A stretch of 64,000 bases of DNA from Solimonas sp. K1W22B-7 (GCF_003428335.1 NZ_CP031704.1:3286001-3350000), one strand, 5' to 3'; positions 18,232-27,987 are shown, numbered from the stretch's first letter. Notes: generated from the sequence alone by a model not told the origin. Made by a program: numbers and translations.

Positions 18232-18239
18232 GGCCCGCC

Positions 18240-18875
18240 TCAACCCTTGGGCTGCGGCACGACGCGCAGGTAGGGCTTGAGTTCCTTCCAGCCCTGCGGG
18301 AACAGCTTCTTCGCATCGTCGTTGCTGACCGAGGGCACGATGATCACGTCGTCGCCCTGCTTCCAGTTCACCGGCGTGGCGACCTTGTACTTGTCGGTCA
18401 GCTGCAGCGAGTCGATCACGCGCAGCACTTCGTCGAAGTTGCGGCCGGTGCTCGCCGGGTAGGTGAGCGTCAGGCGGATCTTCTTGTTGGGATCGACGAT
18501 GAACACCGAACGCACCGTGAAGGTGTCGCTGGCGTTGGGGTGGATCATGTCGTAGAGATCCGCCACCTTCTTGTCGGCGTCGGCGATCAGCGGGAAGTTG
18601 AGCGAGGCCCCCTGGGTTTCCGCGATGTCGCGGCTCCAGCCGTGGTGGTCCTCCAGCTTGTCCACCGACAGGCCGATGGCCTTGACGTTGCGCTTGGCGA
18701 ACTCGGGCTGCAGCTTGGCGGTATAGCCCAGTTCCGTCGTGCAGACCGGCGTGTAGTTGCGCGGATGGCTGAACAGCACGCCCCAGGAGCTGCCCAGCCA
18801 TTCATGGAAGCGGATCCGGCCTTCGGTGGTCTCGGCTTCGAAGTCGGGGGCAATGTCGCCCAGTCGCAGTGTCAT
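18240..18875 (-). CDS. Prx6-type 1-Cys peroxiredoxin
   Basis: Thiol peroxidase of 211 residues, the length of the Prx6 group. The peroxidatic Cys lies in [12 protein letters not shown] (Cys near residue 45), with the long C-terminal extension typical of this group ([18 protein letters not shown]) and no conserved resolving Cys. It reduces hydrogen peroxide and alkyl hydroperoxides. The start at 18875 has an AGGAGA Shine-Dalgarno 5-6 nt upstream. It is the first of a likely two-gene unit with the small lipoprotein. Confidence 0.93.
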   Translation of the reverse strand: MTLRLGDIAPDFEAETTEGRIRFHEWLGSSWGVLFSHPRNYTPVCTTELGYTAKLQPEFAKRNVKAIGLSVDKLEDHHGWSRDIAETQGASLNFPLIADADKKVADLYDMIHPNASDTFTVRSVFIVDPNKKIRLTLTYPASTGRNFDEVLRVIDSLQLTDKYKVATPVNWKQGDDVIIVPSVSNDDAKKLFPQGWKELKPYLRVVPQPKG

Positions 18876-18929
18876 GTCGCTCTCCTGTGGGGTTCGGGGG
18901 GCTCCATGATGCGCGCTTCCGCGGCCAGA

Positions 18930-20822
18930 TCAAGACATAAGCACAGAACCATTCACCGCGGCATCCGGATCCGTCGCCGGCAGCGGCGCCAGCAGTTCCA
19001 CCACGGTGCCGCCGGCCTCGCCGCGACGCCAGTGGATGCGTCCGCGCAGGGCCTCGGCGCGCGCGCACATGCCGCGCATGCCGACCCCCGGCTGGCTGCC
19101 CTCGAGCCCGCATCCGTCGTCGGCAATGCGCATCTCGAACTCCCCATGGACCAGCCTGAACGCCACGCCGATCTGCGCCGCGGCACCGTGGCGCAGCCCG
19201 TTGCTGACCGCCTCGCGCAGGATGCGCGCAAGATGGAACGCGAAGCCGGAAGGCACCTCGAGGTGACAGCAGTCCTGCGGATAGTCCCAGCGCAGGCGGC
19301 ACTGCGCACGCAGTGCGCGCTGCAAGGCTTCGGCTTCCATTTCGGCCAGCACGCCCCGCAGGTTCACGACATCCTCGGGGTTCAGCGACACCACCTCGCG
19401 CAGGTCGGCCAGTGCCGCGCGCGCCAGCTCGACCGTGGCCTCGCTGTCGCCGCTGTGGATCAGCGTCAGCAGCTTGGCCCCCAGGTCGTCGTGCAGATCG
19501 CGATGGATGCGCTCGCGCTCTTCCAGCATGGCCTGCTGCCGTTCCAGCTCGCAGCGGCGCTCGAAGGCCTGCTCCAGTGCGCGACGCGCGGCGGCCACGC
19601 GTGTCTCGAGCTGCAGGTTGGCATCCTCGACGTCGCGGCGCGCCACCAGGCTGCGATCGAGGATGCGCCAGCCCAGCACGGTGAGGAACAAGGGCACCAC
19701 GAAGTGCATCATGAAGATGCTATGGCGATACCACTCGGCCGAGCGGGTCACCGTCAGGCCGTAGTCGTGGCCGGCAAACAGCAGCTGCAGCAACAGGCCG
19801 GCACAGAGCATGGTCACGTCGCCCCGCCCGCTGACCTTGCGGCGGCCGAAGGCGAAGATCACGCAGTAGACCAGGCTCAGCAGGCTGATCAGGTTGAACA
19901 CCGAGCCGACGTAGCGCAGCGTCCACCAGCCGCCGAGGAAATTGAACAGGGTGCCCGCGGCGGCCAGCGCCAGCATCAGGCCCTCCACGCGCGGCCGGCG
20001 CAGGCCCAGGAAGCGGTGCACGAACATCAGCTGCAGGGCGCAGGCCCAGTCGATGCTGCTATGGACCAGCGCCAGCCAGTAGCGCCCCGGCAGCGGCAGG
20101 TCGCGCACCGACATGTTGGCACCGAAGATGCTCCAGCCGGCGGCACAGAGCGCGAACCACAGGTACAGGGTCTGGTCGCGGTTGCGCAGGTACAGCGTGA
20201 AGCTGAACAGCGCACTGCCCAGGGTCAGCACCATCAGGCCGAAGCCGACCTGGGTCTGCAGCAGGCTGCGCAGTTCGTGGCGCGGCTGCAGCTCCCGCAG
20301 CGGGCCCGCCTCGAAGGGGAACATCCCGACGAAATGCGGGTAGCCGCGCAGGTAGACATGCACGAGGTTGTGGCCATCGGCGGCCAGCATCTTCTCCGGC
20401 AGCGTGAACAGCAGCGGCCGGTTGGCGTTGAAGGCCATCGGCTCGTCGAAGCGGCCGCCGTCGCCGACGAAGCTGCGGTTGAAGTACGCCGCGAGATTGA
20501 TGCCGCCGCGCAGGAAGTAGAGCCCCCAGGGCTGGCCCGGGCGGGCCGGCGCCTCGACGCGGAAGCGGTACCAGCCGCTGCTGCCCTCCTCGACGCGCCC
20601 CGGCTGCTCCCAGTGATCGGGCAGCCGGGCCGGACGCCAGCGCGGGTCGTCGTCGTCGGGCAGGCGCATGGAGGTCTCGGGAAGGAACTCGCCGGACAGC
20701 AGCTGCAGGGTCTCGCCGGCGGCAGCGACGCCGCTGCACAGATACAGGGCCAAAGCGCAAAACGCCCCCAGCCACCGCCATCGCCCGCTCCTGTCCACCT
20801 TTCCCCCAACACTGTCGATCAC
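18930..20822 (-). CDS. 7TMR-DISM sensor histidine kinase, copy 1
   Basis: Sensor kinase of up to 630 residues. A signal peptide ends near residue 35. A periplasmic jelly-roll-like domain (36-185, with WYRFRVEAP and YFNRSFVGDGG) resembles the DISM extracellular domain 2 type. Seven hydrophobic helices span 190-390, then a coiled coil, and a HisKA_3 domain has LHDDLGAKLL with likely phospho-acceptor His444. A short HATPase domain has N-box Asn541 and DDGCGL. The start is GTG: 20822 gives the longest form, while GTG 20798 aligns better with the paralog but has tight Shine-Dalgarno spacing. It is a close paralog of the gene at 20871, 48 bp away. No response regulator is adjacent. Confidence 0.9.
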   Translation of the reverse strand: MIDSVGGKVDRSGRWRWLGAFCALALYLCSGVAAAGETLQLLSGEFLPETSMRLPDDDDPRWRPARLPDHWEQPGRVEEGSSGWYRFRVEAPARPGQPWGLYFLRGGINLAAYFNRSFVGDGGRFDEPMAFNANRPLLFTLPEKMLAADGHNLVHVYLRGYPHFVGMFPFEAGPLRELQPRHELRSLLQTQVGFGLMVLTLGSALFSFTLYLRNRDQTLYLWFALCAAGWSIFGANMSVRDLPLPGRYWLALVHSSIDWACALQLMFVHRFLGLRRPRVEGLMLALAAAGTLFNFLGGWWTLRYVGSVFNLISLLSLVYCVIFAFGRRKVSGRGDVTMLCAGLLLQLLFAGHDYGLTVTRSAEWYRHSIFMMHFVVPLFLTVLGWRILDRSLVARRDVEDANLQLETRVAAARRALEQAFERRCELERQQAMLEERERIHRDLHDDLGAKLLTLIHSGDSEATVELARAALADLREVVSLNPEDVVNLRGVLAEMEAEALQRALRAQCRLRWDYPQDCCHLEVPSGFAFHLARILREAVSNGLRHGAAAQIGVAFRLVHGEFEMRIADDGCGLEGSQPGVGMRGMCARAEALRGRIHWRRGEAGGTVVELLAPLPATDPDAAVNGSVLMS

Positions 20823-20870
20823 CGGCAGATTCTGCCGCCTTGCGGTGCGCCTTGCGAGCCGGACGCCCGT

Positions 20871-22715
20871 TCAGCCGGCAGCAGCGATGGCGATGGGCAG
20901 CGGCGCTTCCAGCTCCACGCGGGTGCCGCCGCCCGGGCGGGGCCGCCAGTGGATGCGGCCGCGCAGCAGTTCGGTACGCGCGCACATGCTGCGCATGCCG
21001 GTGCCGGGGCGGCTGCCTCCGCAGCCGCGGCCGTCGTCGCCCACCGCCAGCCGCAGCTGGCCGCCGGCGAGCTCCAGGACCACTTCGATGCTGCCCGCCG
21101 CGCCATGGCGCAGGGCGTTGCTGATGGCCTCGCGCAGGATCCGCGCCAGGTGGAAGACGAAGCCCGAGGACACCTCGATGCTGTCGTCGCCGGCGGGATA
21201 GTGCCAGTCCAGGCGGCATCGGGCGCGGGCGGCACGATGGCGCGCCTCGGTTTCCATTTCCGCCAGCGCACCGCGCAGGTTGACGCGGTCCTCCGGATCC
21301 AGCGACACCACGTCGCGCAGGTCCCCCAGCGCCGAGCGCGCCAGCTCGACGCTCTCCTCGTTGCCGGCCGAGTGCAGCAGCGTCAGCAGCTTGGCCCCGA
21401 GATCGTCGTGCAGGTCGCGGTGAATGCGCTCGCGCTCTTCCAGCATCGCCTGCTGCCGTTCCAGTCCATAGCGCTGCTCGAAAGCGCACTCCAGTGCGCC
21501 ACGCGCCTCCGCGACACGGGTTTCGAGACCGCGGTTGAGCTGCTCCAGCTCGCGCCGCATCGTCATCGAGCGGTCGATCAGGCGCCAGGCCATGGCATAC
21601 AGGAACAATGGCGCGGCGAAGTGCATCATGAACAGCAGGCTGCGATAGCGGTCGGTATCGGAGGTCAGTGCCGGCAGGAAGTCGTTGAGCGCCAGCAGCA
21701 GCTCCAGGCCCAGGCCGGCGCAGAGCAGCAGCACGTCGGCGCGCGGCATCAGGCGCCAGCGCCCGACGGCGAAGAACAGGCAGTAGACGATGCTGGCCAG
21801 CCCCAGCAGGTTGATCGCCGCGCCGACATAGCGCAGCGTCCACCAGTCGCCGAGGAAGTTGCCCAGCGTGCCGAGCGTCGCCAGTCCCAGGGCCAGCTTC
21901 TCCAGCCGCGGGCGGCGCATGTCGAGGAAGCGGTGCACGAACACCAGCTGCGCCGCGCAGGACCAGTCGACGCCGCTATGGACCAGGGCCAGCCAGTAGC
22001 GCCCCGGCAGGGGCACGTCGTGAAAGGCCATGTTGGCGCAGAAAATGGTCCAGAACGCCGCCGACAGGCCGAACCAGAGATACACCGGCTGCTCGGGATG
22101 CCGGCGCCAGAACGTCAGGCCGAACAGGCTGGCGGTCAGCGTCAGCATCATCAGGCCGAACCCCGCCCGGTTCTGCAGCAGCACCCGCCGTTCATACGGG
22201 GGCCGCAGCGCCGACAGCGGTCCGACGTCGAACACCGGCAGGCCGGTGAAGTAGGGATAGCCGCGCAGGTAGATGTGGACGACGTTGTCGTCGCCCCGCA
22301 GCAGCGGTGCCGGCAGCATGAAGAGCAGCCCGCGATTGGTGTTGAACGACATCGGCTCGTCGAAGTCGCCGCCGTCGCCGATGAAGCTGCGGTTGAAGTA
22401 CACCGCGACGTTGACGCTGGCCCGCATGATGTACAGCGCCCAGGGCTCCTGCGGCTGCGCCGGCCCCGGCACGCGGAAGCGGTACCAGCCGGAATTGCCG
22501 CCGGCGAAACGCTCTTCGCCCTGCCAGACGTCCGGCAGCGCCACCGGGCGCCAGCGTGGATCGGCATCGTCCGGCAGCTGCATCCTGCCATCGGCGAGGA
22601 ACTCGCCGGACAGCACCGGCACGGGGTCTTCGGCCTGCACCGCGGCCGGCAGGCTTGCACCCACCAGCAGCAGCCACAGCAGCAGCCAGCGCCAATGCCG
22701 ACGATCCCCGACCAC
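20871..22715 (-). CDS. 7TMR-DISM sensor histidine kinase, copy 2
   Basis: A 614-residue paralog of the kinase at 18930, colinear over the whole length: signal peptide (1-28, ending VQA), extracellular jelly-roll (30-180), seven TM helices (185-385), coiled coil, HisKA_3 with LHDDLGAKLLTLLH (likely His436) and HATPase with N-box Asn533. Long blocks such as LPGRYWLALVHS and LEERERIHRDLHDDLGAKLL are identical in both. The start is GTG 22715 with GGGAG 5-6 nt upstream; no ATG fits. It lies 35 bp from the MATE gene upstream. A partner regulator must be encoded elsewhere. Confidence 0.9.
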   Translation of the reverse strand: MVGDRRHWRWLLLWLLLVGASLPAAVQAEDPVPVLSGEFLADGRMQLPDDADPRWRPVALPDVWQGEERFAGGNSGWYRFRVPGPAQPQEPWALYIMRASVNVAVYFNRSFIGDGGDFDEPMSFNTNRGLLFMLPAPLLRGDDNVVHIYLRGYPYFTGLPVFDVGPLSALRPPYERRVLLQNRAGFGLMMLTLTASLFGLTFWRRHPEQPVYLWFGLSAAFWTIFCANMAFHDVPLPGRYWLALVHSGVDWSCAAQLVFVHRFLDMRRPRLEKLALGLATLGTLGNFLGDWWTLRYVGAAINLLGLASIVYCLFFAVGRWRLMPRADVLLLCAGLGLELLLALNDFLPALTSDTDRYRSLLFMMHFAAPLFLYAMAWRLIDRSMTMRRELEQLNRGLETRVAEARGALECAFEQRYGLERQQAMLEERERIHRDLHDDLGAKLLTLLHSAGNEESVELARSALGDLRDVVSLDPEDRVNLRGALAEMETEARHRAARARCRLDWHYPAGDDSIEVSSGFVFHLARILREAISNALRHGAAGSIEVVLELAGGQLRLAVGDDGRGCGGSRPGTGMRSMCARTELLRGRIHWRPRPGGGTRVELEAPLPIAIAAAG

Positions 22716-22750
22716 TTGCTCTCCCGGCCCTGGGGGGCTTCTTGTCCGTT

Positions 22751-24133
22751 TCAGGCCGATTGTGCCTTGTAGCGGAAGCGCGCGGCGAGCCCGGCGGCAG
22801 CCACCGCCAGGCCCACGGTCAGGCCCCACCAGACCCCCGCCGGCCCCAGGCCGGCATGGAAGGCCAGCCACCAGCTCACCGGGAAGCCGACGGCCCAGTA
22901 GGCCAGCACGGTGATCAGCATCGGCAGGCGCGTGTCCTTGATGCCGCGCAGCGCGCCATTGGCGGTGACCTGCACCGCGTCGAAGAACTGGAATGCCGCG
23001 GCCAGCCAGAGGAACTGTACGGCCAGCGCGCCGATCGCCGCGTCCGCGGTGTAGAGCCGCACGATTGCCGGCGCCAGCAGCAGCATGATCAGCGCATTGG
23101 AGGCGGCGTTGAGCAGGCCCAGCTGCATGCCCACGCGGCCCCGGTAGCGGACCTCGGCGGCGCCGAGCCCGGCGCCCACGGCGTGCCCCACCCTCACGGT
23201 GGCGGCCAGGCCGACGCTCAGCGGGATCATGAACAGCAGCGCGGCGAAGTTGAGCGCGATCTGGTAGGCGGCGACCTCGGCCTCGCCGAACTGCGACATC
23301 AGCATCGCCGCCATCACGAACAGCCCGGCCTCGGCCGCCAGGATCAGGCCGATCGGCAGGCCCAGGCGCAGCAGCTCGGCGGAATCGGCGCCGGCACCGG
23401 GCCGGGGCGGGGATCGCCGGAACAGGCCCACCGGACGCAGGCCTGCGCGCAGGCCGTACTGCAGGGCCAGCGTCGCCGCCATCGCCAGGGCCGCGATCGA
23501 GGTGGCCCAGCCGCAGCCCACGGCGCCCAGGGCCGGCAGTCCCCAGTGCCCGAACAGCAGCCCCCAGGCCAGCAGGGCGTTGACCACCAGGCCGACCACG
23601 CCGGCCAGCAGGATCGGGCGCGGTTGCCCCAGGCCCTCGGCGGTGTAGCGCAGCACGAACCAGGCACTGAAGCCGAAGGCGCTCCAGGACAGCGCGTGCA
23701 GGAACTCGACCGCCATGCGCGTGGTGTCCGGCGGCAGCTGCAGCCGCTGCAGCAGCGGCCCGGCGCTCAGCCGCAGCGCCAGCCACCACAGCAGCGCCAG
23801 GCCGGTCCCCACCAGCAGGGCCTCGCGCAGGAAGGCACCGGTCTGCAGCGGGTCACGCCCGGCACCGTGGCGCTGCGCCACGATCGGCGAGCAGGCCATC
23901 AGCACGCCCATGAAGAAGATGAAGAACAGCACTGCGTAGTTCGACCCCACGGCCACTGCCGCGAGCGCCTGCGGCCCCAGCCGGCCGGCCAGGATGGTGT
24001 CCACCGTGCCCATGCCGACCGCGGCGACCTGTGCGGCCACCAGCGGCAGCGCCAGCCGCAGGCTGGCACCGGCTTCGCGGCGGAAGGCGCTGCCCGGGGG
24101 GCTTGCGGAGGACATTTCAGGCAGGGGCGACAT
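22751..24133 (-). CDS. MATE family multidrug/cation antiporter
   Basis: Multi-drug and toxin extrusion transporter of 460 residues with about twelve hydrophobic helices in two homologous halves. Family patterns include LPLVAAQVAAVGMGTVDTILAGRLG near the start and VRVGHAVGAGLG in the second half. It would export cationic drugs or metabolites using a Na+ or H+ gradient; the substrate is unknown. Start choice lies between ATG 24133 and ATG 24115; neither has a strong Shine-Dalgarno. It is divergent from cutA and may be cotranscribed with the two DISM kinases downstream. Confidence 0.92.
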   Translation of the reverse strand: MSPLPEMSSASPPGSAFRREAGASLRLALPLVAAQVAAVGMGTVDTILAGRLGPQALAAVAVGSNYAVLFFIFFMGVLMACSPIVAQRHGAGRDPLQTGAFLREALLVGTGLALLWWLALRLSAGPLLQRLQLPPDTTRMAVEFLHALSWSAFGFSAWFVLRYTAEGLGQPRPILLAGVVGLVVNALLAWGLLFGHWGLPALGAVGCGWATSIAALAMAATLALQYGLRAGLRPVGLFRRSPPRPGAGADSAELLRLGLPIGLILAAEAGLFVMAAMLMSQFGEAEVAAYQIALNFAALLFMIPLSVGLAATVRVGHAVGAGLGAAEVRYRGRVGMQLGLLNAASNALIMLLLAPAIVRLYTADAAIGALAVQFLWLAAAFQFFDAVQVTANGALRGIKDTRLPMLITVLAYWAVGFPVSWWLAFHAGLGPAGVWWGLTVGLAVAAAGLAARFRYKAQSA

Positions 24134-24197
24134 TGGCGGGCGCGAAGTTTACTGCATGGGGGCGCCCGGTCCGCCGAGCAGGCACAATGTCACCGCC

Positions 24198-24515
24198 ATG
24201 CCCCCCAACCTGCAGATCGTCTTCGTCACCTGCCCCGCCGAGGCTGCCGAAGACCTCGCGCGGACGCTGGTGGAGGCGCGCGTCGCGGCCTGCGTCAACC
24301 TGCTGCCGCGCATCGTCTCGGTGTACCGCTGGCAGGACGCGGTGCAGCGCGAGGAGGAGGCGCTGCTGCTGATCAAGGCGCCGGCGGAGGGCTTCGAGGC
24401 CCTGCGGCAGGCGGTGCTGGCGCACCATCCCTACGAACTTCCCGAGGTCGTCGCGGTCAACCCCGACGCCGTTCACCAACCTTACCTGGACTGGGTTCTC
24501 GCTTCATGCCGCTGA
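24198..24515 (+). CDS. cutA: CutA divalent-cation tolerance protein
   Basis: CutA1-family protein of 105 residues, normal length for this trimeric ferredoxin-like fold. Hallmarks are FVTCPAEAAEDLARTLVEARVAACVNLLP, SVYRW, EEEALLLIKA and the C-terminal HPYELPEVVAV followed by YLDWV. Linked by genetics in E. coli to copper and divalent-cation tolerance, and by others to signal binding; the biochemical role is unsettled. The ATG 24198 start gives the family's N-terminus. The 3' end overlaps the DsbD-alpha gene by 10 bp, matching the cutA-dsbD adjacency of E. coli. Confidence 0.94.
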   Translation: MPPNLQIVFVTCPAEAAEDLARTLVEARVAACVNLLPRIVSVYRWQDAVQREEEALLLIKAPAEGFEALRQAVLAHHPYELPEVVAVNPDAVHQPYLDWVLASCR

Positions 24516-24967
24516 TCCGCTCACTGCTGCTGGCCCTGGCCTGCTGCTTCACCGCAGGGGCGGTCGCCAAGCCCCTGCTTTCTCCCCTGGCTGGCGAAGA
24601 GGGCGGCCTGCTGCCGGTCGAGGAGGCCTTCCAGCTGATGCCGGCGACGCGCCAGGCGCAGGCGCTGAAGATCGAGTGGAACATCGCCCCGGGCTACTAC
24701 CTGTACCGCGGACAGCTGGCCTTCGAGGTGCTGACGCCGCAGGGCTTCCGCCTGGCGCCGGCGCGGCTGCCGAAGGGCGAAAAGCGCCAGGACCCGGAAT
24801 TCGGCCTGGTCGAGGTCTATCGCGGCATCCTCGGCGCGGAGTTCGACCTGCCGCCGGGCCTCAAGGGCCCGCTGAAGCTGCGCGTGCGCTACCAGGGCTG
24901 CGCCGACGTCGGCATCTGCTACCCGCCCCAGCAGCAGCAGCTCAGCATCCCGGCGGCGCGGGCATGA
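24506..24967 (+). CDS. Stand-alone DsbD N-terminal (alpha) domain protein
   Basis: Exported protein of 153 residues that matches only the periplasmic alpha domain of DsbD. A signal peptide ends in AVAKP. The beta-sandwich pattern includes LKIEWNIAPGYYLYR and the redox segment YQGCADVGICYPP with its two Cys. The membrane beta domain and C-terminal gamma thioredoxin of DsbD are missing from this protein. The next gene supplies a separate membrane-anchored thioredoxin fold, overlapping by 4 bp (ATGA). Presumably it passes reductant to periplasmic thiol proteins, but the membrane electron donor is not in this window. Confidence 0.85.
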   Translation: MPLIRSLLLALACCFTAGAVAKPLLSPLAGEEGGLLPVEEAFQLMPATRQAQALKIEWNIAPGYYLYRGQLAFEVLTPQGFRLAPARLPKGEKRQDPEFGLVEVYRGILGAEFDLPPGLKGPLKLRVRYQGCADVGICYPPQQQQLSIPAARA

Positions 24968-25491
24968 AGCACCGCGGCTGGCTGGTGGCGGGCTTCGTGC
25001 TCGCCGGAGCGGTGGCGATGGCCGCCGGCTTTTTCGCGTCGGGCCTGTGGCTCTCCGGCGGCAACAGCCTGAAGGGCGAACCGGCGCCGGCGGTCGAGCT
25101 GACCGATCTGGGGGGGCAGACACGCACGCTCACGCAGTGGCAGGGCAAGCTGCTGCTGGTGAATTTCTGGGCCAGCTGGTGCGCCCCCTGCGTCGATGAA
25201 ATCCCGCTGCTGGTGGAGGCGCAGGCGCGCTACGGCGCCCAGGGCCTGCAGGTCCTGGGGCCCGCGTTCGACGAGCCGGAGCCGACGCGCCAGATGGTGC
25301 AGCGCCTGCGCATCAACTACCCCGTATCCGCCAACCTGGCGCAGGCCGACGCCGCGGCGCGTGCGCTGGGCAACAGCAGCGGCATGCTGCCCTATTCGGT
25401 GCTGATCTCGCGCGACGGACGCGTCCTCAAGACCATTCTGGGCAGTCTGACCCGCGAGCAGCTCGATACACTTGTGCAGGAACACTTGTAA
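24964..25491 (+). CDS. TlpA-like membrane-anchored thioredoxin
   Basis: Thiol-disulfide oxidoreductase of 175 residues. One N-terminal TM or uncleaved signal (about 7-32) is followed by a periplasmic TlpA/ResA-like domain with the WCAPC active site (near residues 76-80) in VNFWASWCAPCVDEIPLL, the cis-Pro segment GMLPYSVLI, and a C-terminal DTLVQEHL helix. It probably reduces disulfides in the periplasm, for example in cytochrome c or periplasmic redox pathways. Coupled to the DsbD-alpha gene by an ATGA overlap. Confidence 0.9.
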   Translation: MKHRGWLVAGFVLAGAVAMAAGFFASGLWLSGGNSLKGEPAPAVELTDLGGQTRTLTQWQGKLLLVNFWASWCAPCVDEIPLLVEAQARYGAQGLQVLGPAFDEPEPTRQMVQRLRINYPVSANLAQADAAARALGNSSGMLPYSVLISRDGRVLKTILGSLTREQLDTLVQEHL

Positions 25492-25611
25492 GCCCAATCG
25501 CACAGTCATTTGCCCCTGAACGGCCGGTATCTTGCACCGAATTGCAGCGAACTTGCATTTCCAGCCGCCGGCACGGCAGAATCCGGGCACTTTCGCACCG
25601 GAAAACGCTGC

Positions 25612-26055
25612 TTGAGCAACCTGCTCCTCATCAACGGCCCCAACCTGAACCTGCTCGGCACCCGCGAGCCCGGCATCTACGGCTCGGCGACGCTCGCCGA
25701 GATCGAGCGGGGACTGGTGGCGGAAGCGCAGCGCCTGGGCCATGGCCTGGCAACCTTCCAGAGCAACCAGGAAGGCCTGATCGTCGAGCGCGTGCAGCAG
25801 GCGCGCTCCGAGAACGTCGAGTTCATCCTGATCAACCCCGCCGCCTTCACCCACACCAGCGTCGCCATCCGCGATGCGCTGCTGGCGGTGGCGATCCCCT
25901 TCATCGAAGTGCACCTGTCCAATGTGCACGCCCGTGAACAGTTCCGGCATCACTCCTATTTTTCCGACGTCGCCGTCGGCCAGATCGTCGGCCTGGGTCC
26001 GCTTGGATACCGGCTGGCGCTGCAGGCCGCTCACGAACGTCTCGCCCAACGCTGA
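25612..26055 (+). CDS. aroQ: Type II 3-dehydroquinate dehydratase
   Basis: Shikimate-pathway enzyme of 147 residues, converting 3-dehydroquinate to 3-dehydroshikimate. Motifs are [17 protein letters not shown] with the active-site Tyr, [38 protein letters not shown] with the catalytic His, and [11 protein letters not shown]. The start is TTG at 25612, because it gives the conserved [10 protein letters not shown] beginning and no in-frame ATG lies near; the frame stays open to 25510, where ATG would add 34 unlikely residues. It lies directly before accB-accC, the usual gammaproteobacterial order. Confidence 0.95.
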   Translation: MSNLLLINGPNLNLLGTREPGIYGSATLAEIERGLVAEAQRLGHGLATFQSNQEGLIVERVQQARSENVEFILINPAAFTHTSVAIRDALLAVAIPFIEVHLSNVHAREQFRHHSYFSDVAVGQIVGLGPLGYRLALQAAHERLAQR

Positions 26056-26093
26056 CCGCACAACAACGAAAGCTCCCCGGAGGGAACATTCAA

Positions 26094-26555
26094 ATGGATT
26101 TGCGCAAGATCAAGACGCTGATCGACCTCGTCGAGCAGTCCGGCATCTCGGAACTCGAGGTCAAGGAAGGCGAAGAGTCGGTTCGTATCAGCCGCAACAC
26201 CGGCCCGGTGACGCAGTACCTCACCGCCCCCCACATGATGGCCCCGCCCGCCGCCCTGGCCGCCCCGGCACCGGCTGCCCCGGCCGCCGCTGCGCCCGCA
26301 GCACGCCCGGTCTCGGACAACCGCCATATCGTCAAGGCGCCGATGGTCGGCACCTTCTACCGCTCGCCTTCGCCGGGGGCCAAGTCCTTCGTCGAGGTCG
26401 GCCAGACGGTCAAGGCCGGCCAGGTGCTGTGCATCATCGAAGCGATGAAGATGCTCAACCAGATCGAGTCCGACAAGGCCGGCGTGGTGGTCGAGATCCT
26501 CGCCGACAACGAGAAGCCGGTGGAATTCGACCAGCCCCTGTTCGCCATCGAGTGA
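26094..26555 (+). CDS. accB: Biotin carboxyl carrier protein of acetyl-CoA carboxylase
   Basis: BCCP subunit of 153 residues. It has an N-terminal [23 protein letters not shown] segment, an Ala/Pro-rich flexible linker (about 48-75) and a C-terminal biotinyl domain with EAMKM, whose Lys is biotinylated, plus the thumb region [15 protein letters not shown]. It carries the carboxyl group to malonyl-CoA synthesis for fatty acids. A GGAGGG Shine-Dalgarno lies about 8 nt before ATG. It is followed by accC after 53 bp, as in E. coli. Confidence 0.98.
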   Translation: MDLRKIKTLIDLVEQSGISELEVKEGEESVRISRNTGPVTQYLTAPHMMAPPAALAAPAPAAPAAAAPAARPVSDNRHIVKAPMVGTFYRSPSPGAKSFVEVGQTVKAGQVLCIIEAMKMLNQIESDKAGVVVEILADNEKPVEFDQPLFAIE

Positions 26556-26608
26556 AACGACAATGGCGAACACAATGATGACGCTTGCGATCGAGTGAGC
26601 TGGCGGCC

Positions 26609-27967
26609 ATGAAAGAAATCAAGAAAATCCTCATCGCCAACCGCGGTGAGATCGCGCTGCGCATCCTGCGCTGCTGCCGCGAGATGGGCATCAAGACGGT
26701 GGCGGTGTATTCCACCGCCGACCGCGAGCTCAAGCACGTGGCGCTGGCCGACGAGGCGGTCTGCATCGGCCCCGCCCCCGCCACCAAGTCCTACCTCAAC
26801 ATGCCGGCGCTGATCGCCGCGGCCGAGATCACCCAGGCCGACGCGATCCACCCGGGCTACGGCTTCCTGTCGGAGAACGCCGACTTCGCGGAGTCGGTGG
26901 AGAAGTCGGGCTTCATCTTCATCGGCCCGCGCCCGGAGACCATCCGCATGATGGGTTCCAAGACCAACGCCAAGGCCGAGATGATCGCTGCCGGCGTGCC
27001 CTGCGTGCCCGGCTCCGACGGCATCCTTCCCGAAGATGAGGCCGAGTGCCATGCGATCGCCGAGAAGGTGGGCTACCCGGTACTGATCAAGGCGGTCTCC
27101 GGCGGCGGCGGCCGCGGCATGCACGTGGTACGCAAGGCCGAAGACCTGATCGTGAAGATCCAGATGGCGCGCACCGAAGCGCTCAACGCCTTCAAGGACG
27201 CCTCGGTGTTCATGGAGAAGTACCTGGAGGCACCGCGCCACGTCGAGTTCCAGGTGCTGTCCGACGGCCAGGGCAACGCCATCCATCTCGGCGAGCGCGA
27301 CTGCTCCATGCAGCGCCGCAACCAGAAGGTGGTCGAGGAGTCCCCCGCTCCCGGCATCACGCAGAAGCAGCGCGACGAAATCGGCCAGCTCTGCGCCGAG
27401 GCCTGCGTGCGCATCGGCTATCGTGGCGCCGGCACCTTCGAGTTCCTCTACGAGAACGGCCAGTTCTACTTCATCGAGATGAACACGCGCATCCAGGTGG
27501 AACACCCGGTGACCGAGCTGGTCAGCGGCGTCGACCTGATCCGCGAGATGATCAAGATCGCCGCCGGCCGGCCGCTGAAGAAGCAGCAGAAGCACGTGCG
27601 CCTGCGCGGCCACGCGATCGAATGCCGCATCAACGCCGAGAACCCGCGCACCTTCATCCCCTCGCCCGGCGAGATCAAGAAGTACCACGCGCCCGGCGGT
27701 CCCGGCGTGCGCCTGGACTCGCACATCTATGCCGGCTACAAGGTGCCGCCCAACTACGACTCGATGATCGGCAAGCTGATCACCTGGGGTCCGGACCGCA
27801 AGTCCGCCATCGCGCGCATGCGCCAGGCGCTGGCGGAAATGATCATCGAGGGCATCCAGACCAACATCCCGCTGCAGAGCCGCATCATGCGCGACGGTGT
27901 GTTCCGCGAGGGTGAGCACAACATCCACTACCTCGAAGACATGCTGGCGCAGTGGCAGACCGAGTGA
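26609..27967 (+). CDS. accC: Biotin carboxylase subunit of acetyl-CoA carboxylase
   Basis: ATP-grasp biotin carboxylase of 452 residues. Landmarks are [16 protein letters not shown] at the start, [14 protein letters not shown], the glycine-rich lid [11 protein letters not shown], the active-site block [36 protein letters not shown] and [11 protein letters not shown]. It carboxylates biotin on AccB. ATG 26609 matches the family N-terminus ([13 protein letters not shown]); ATG 26585 would add eight residues. The operon ends in a strong terminator. Confidence 0.98.
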   Translation: MKEIKKILIANRGEIALRILRCCREMGIKTVAVYSTADRELKHVALADEAVCIGPAPATKSYLNMPALIAAAEITQADAIHPGYGFLSENADFAESVEKSGFIFIGPRPETIRMMGSKTNAKAEMIAAGVPCVPGSDGILPEDEAECHAIAEKVGYPVLIKAVSGGGGRGMHVVRKAEDLIVKIQMARTEALNAFKDASVFMEKYLEAPRHVEFQVLSDGQGNAIHLGERDCSMQRRNQKVVEESPAPGITQKQRDEIGQLCAEACVRIGYRGAGTFEFLYENGQFYFIEMNTRIQVEHPVTELVSGVDLIREMIKIAAGRPLKKQQKHVRLRGHAIECRINAENPRTFIPSPGEIKKYHAPGGPGVRLDSHIYAGYKVPPNYDSMIGKLITWGPDRKSAIARMRQALAEMIIEGIQTNIPLQSRIMRDGVFREGEHNIHYLEDMLAQWQTE

Positions 27968-27987
27968 GCGGTATTGCGAAATGAAAG

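Noticed and set aside
18540-22772. 1410-codon plus-strand open frame opposite the two DISM kinases
   Set aside because: No domain, no ribosome-binding site and biased composition. The two minus-strand kinases explain the region, and their homology makes the opposite strand open in both.
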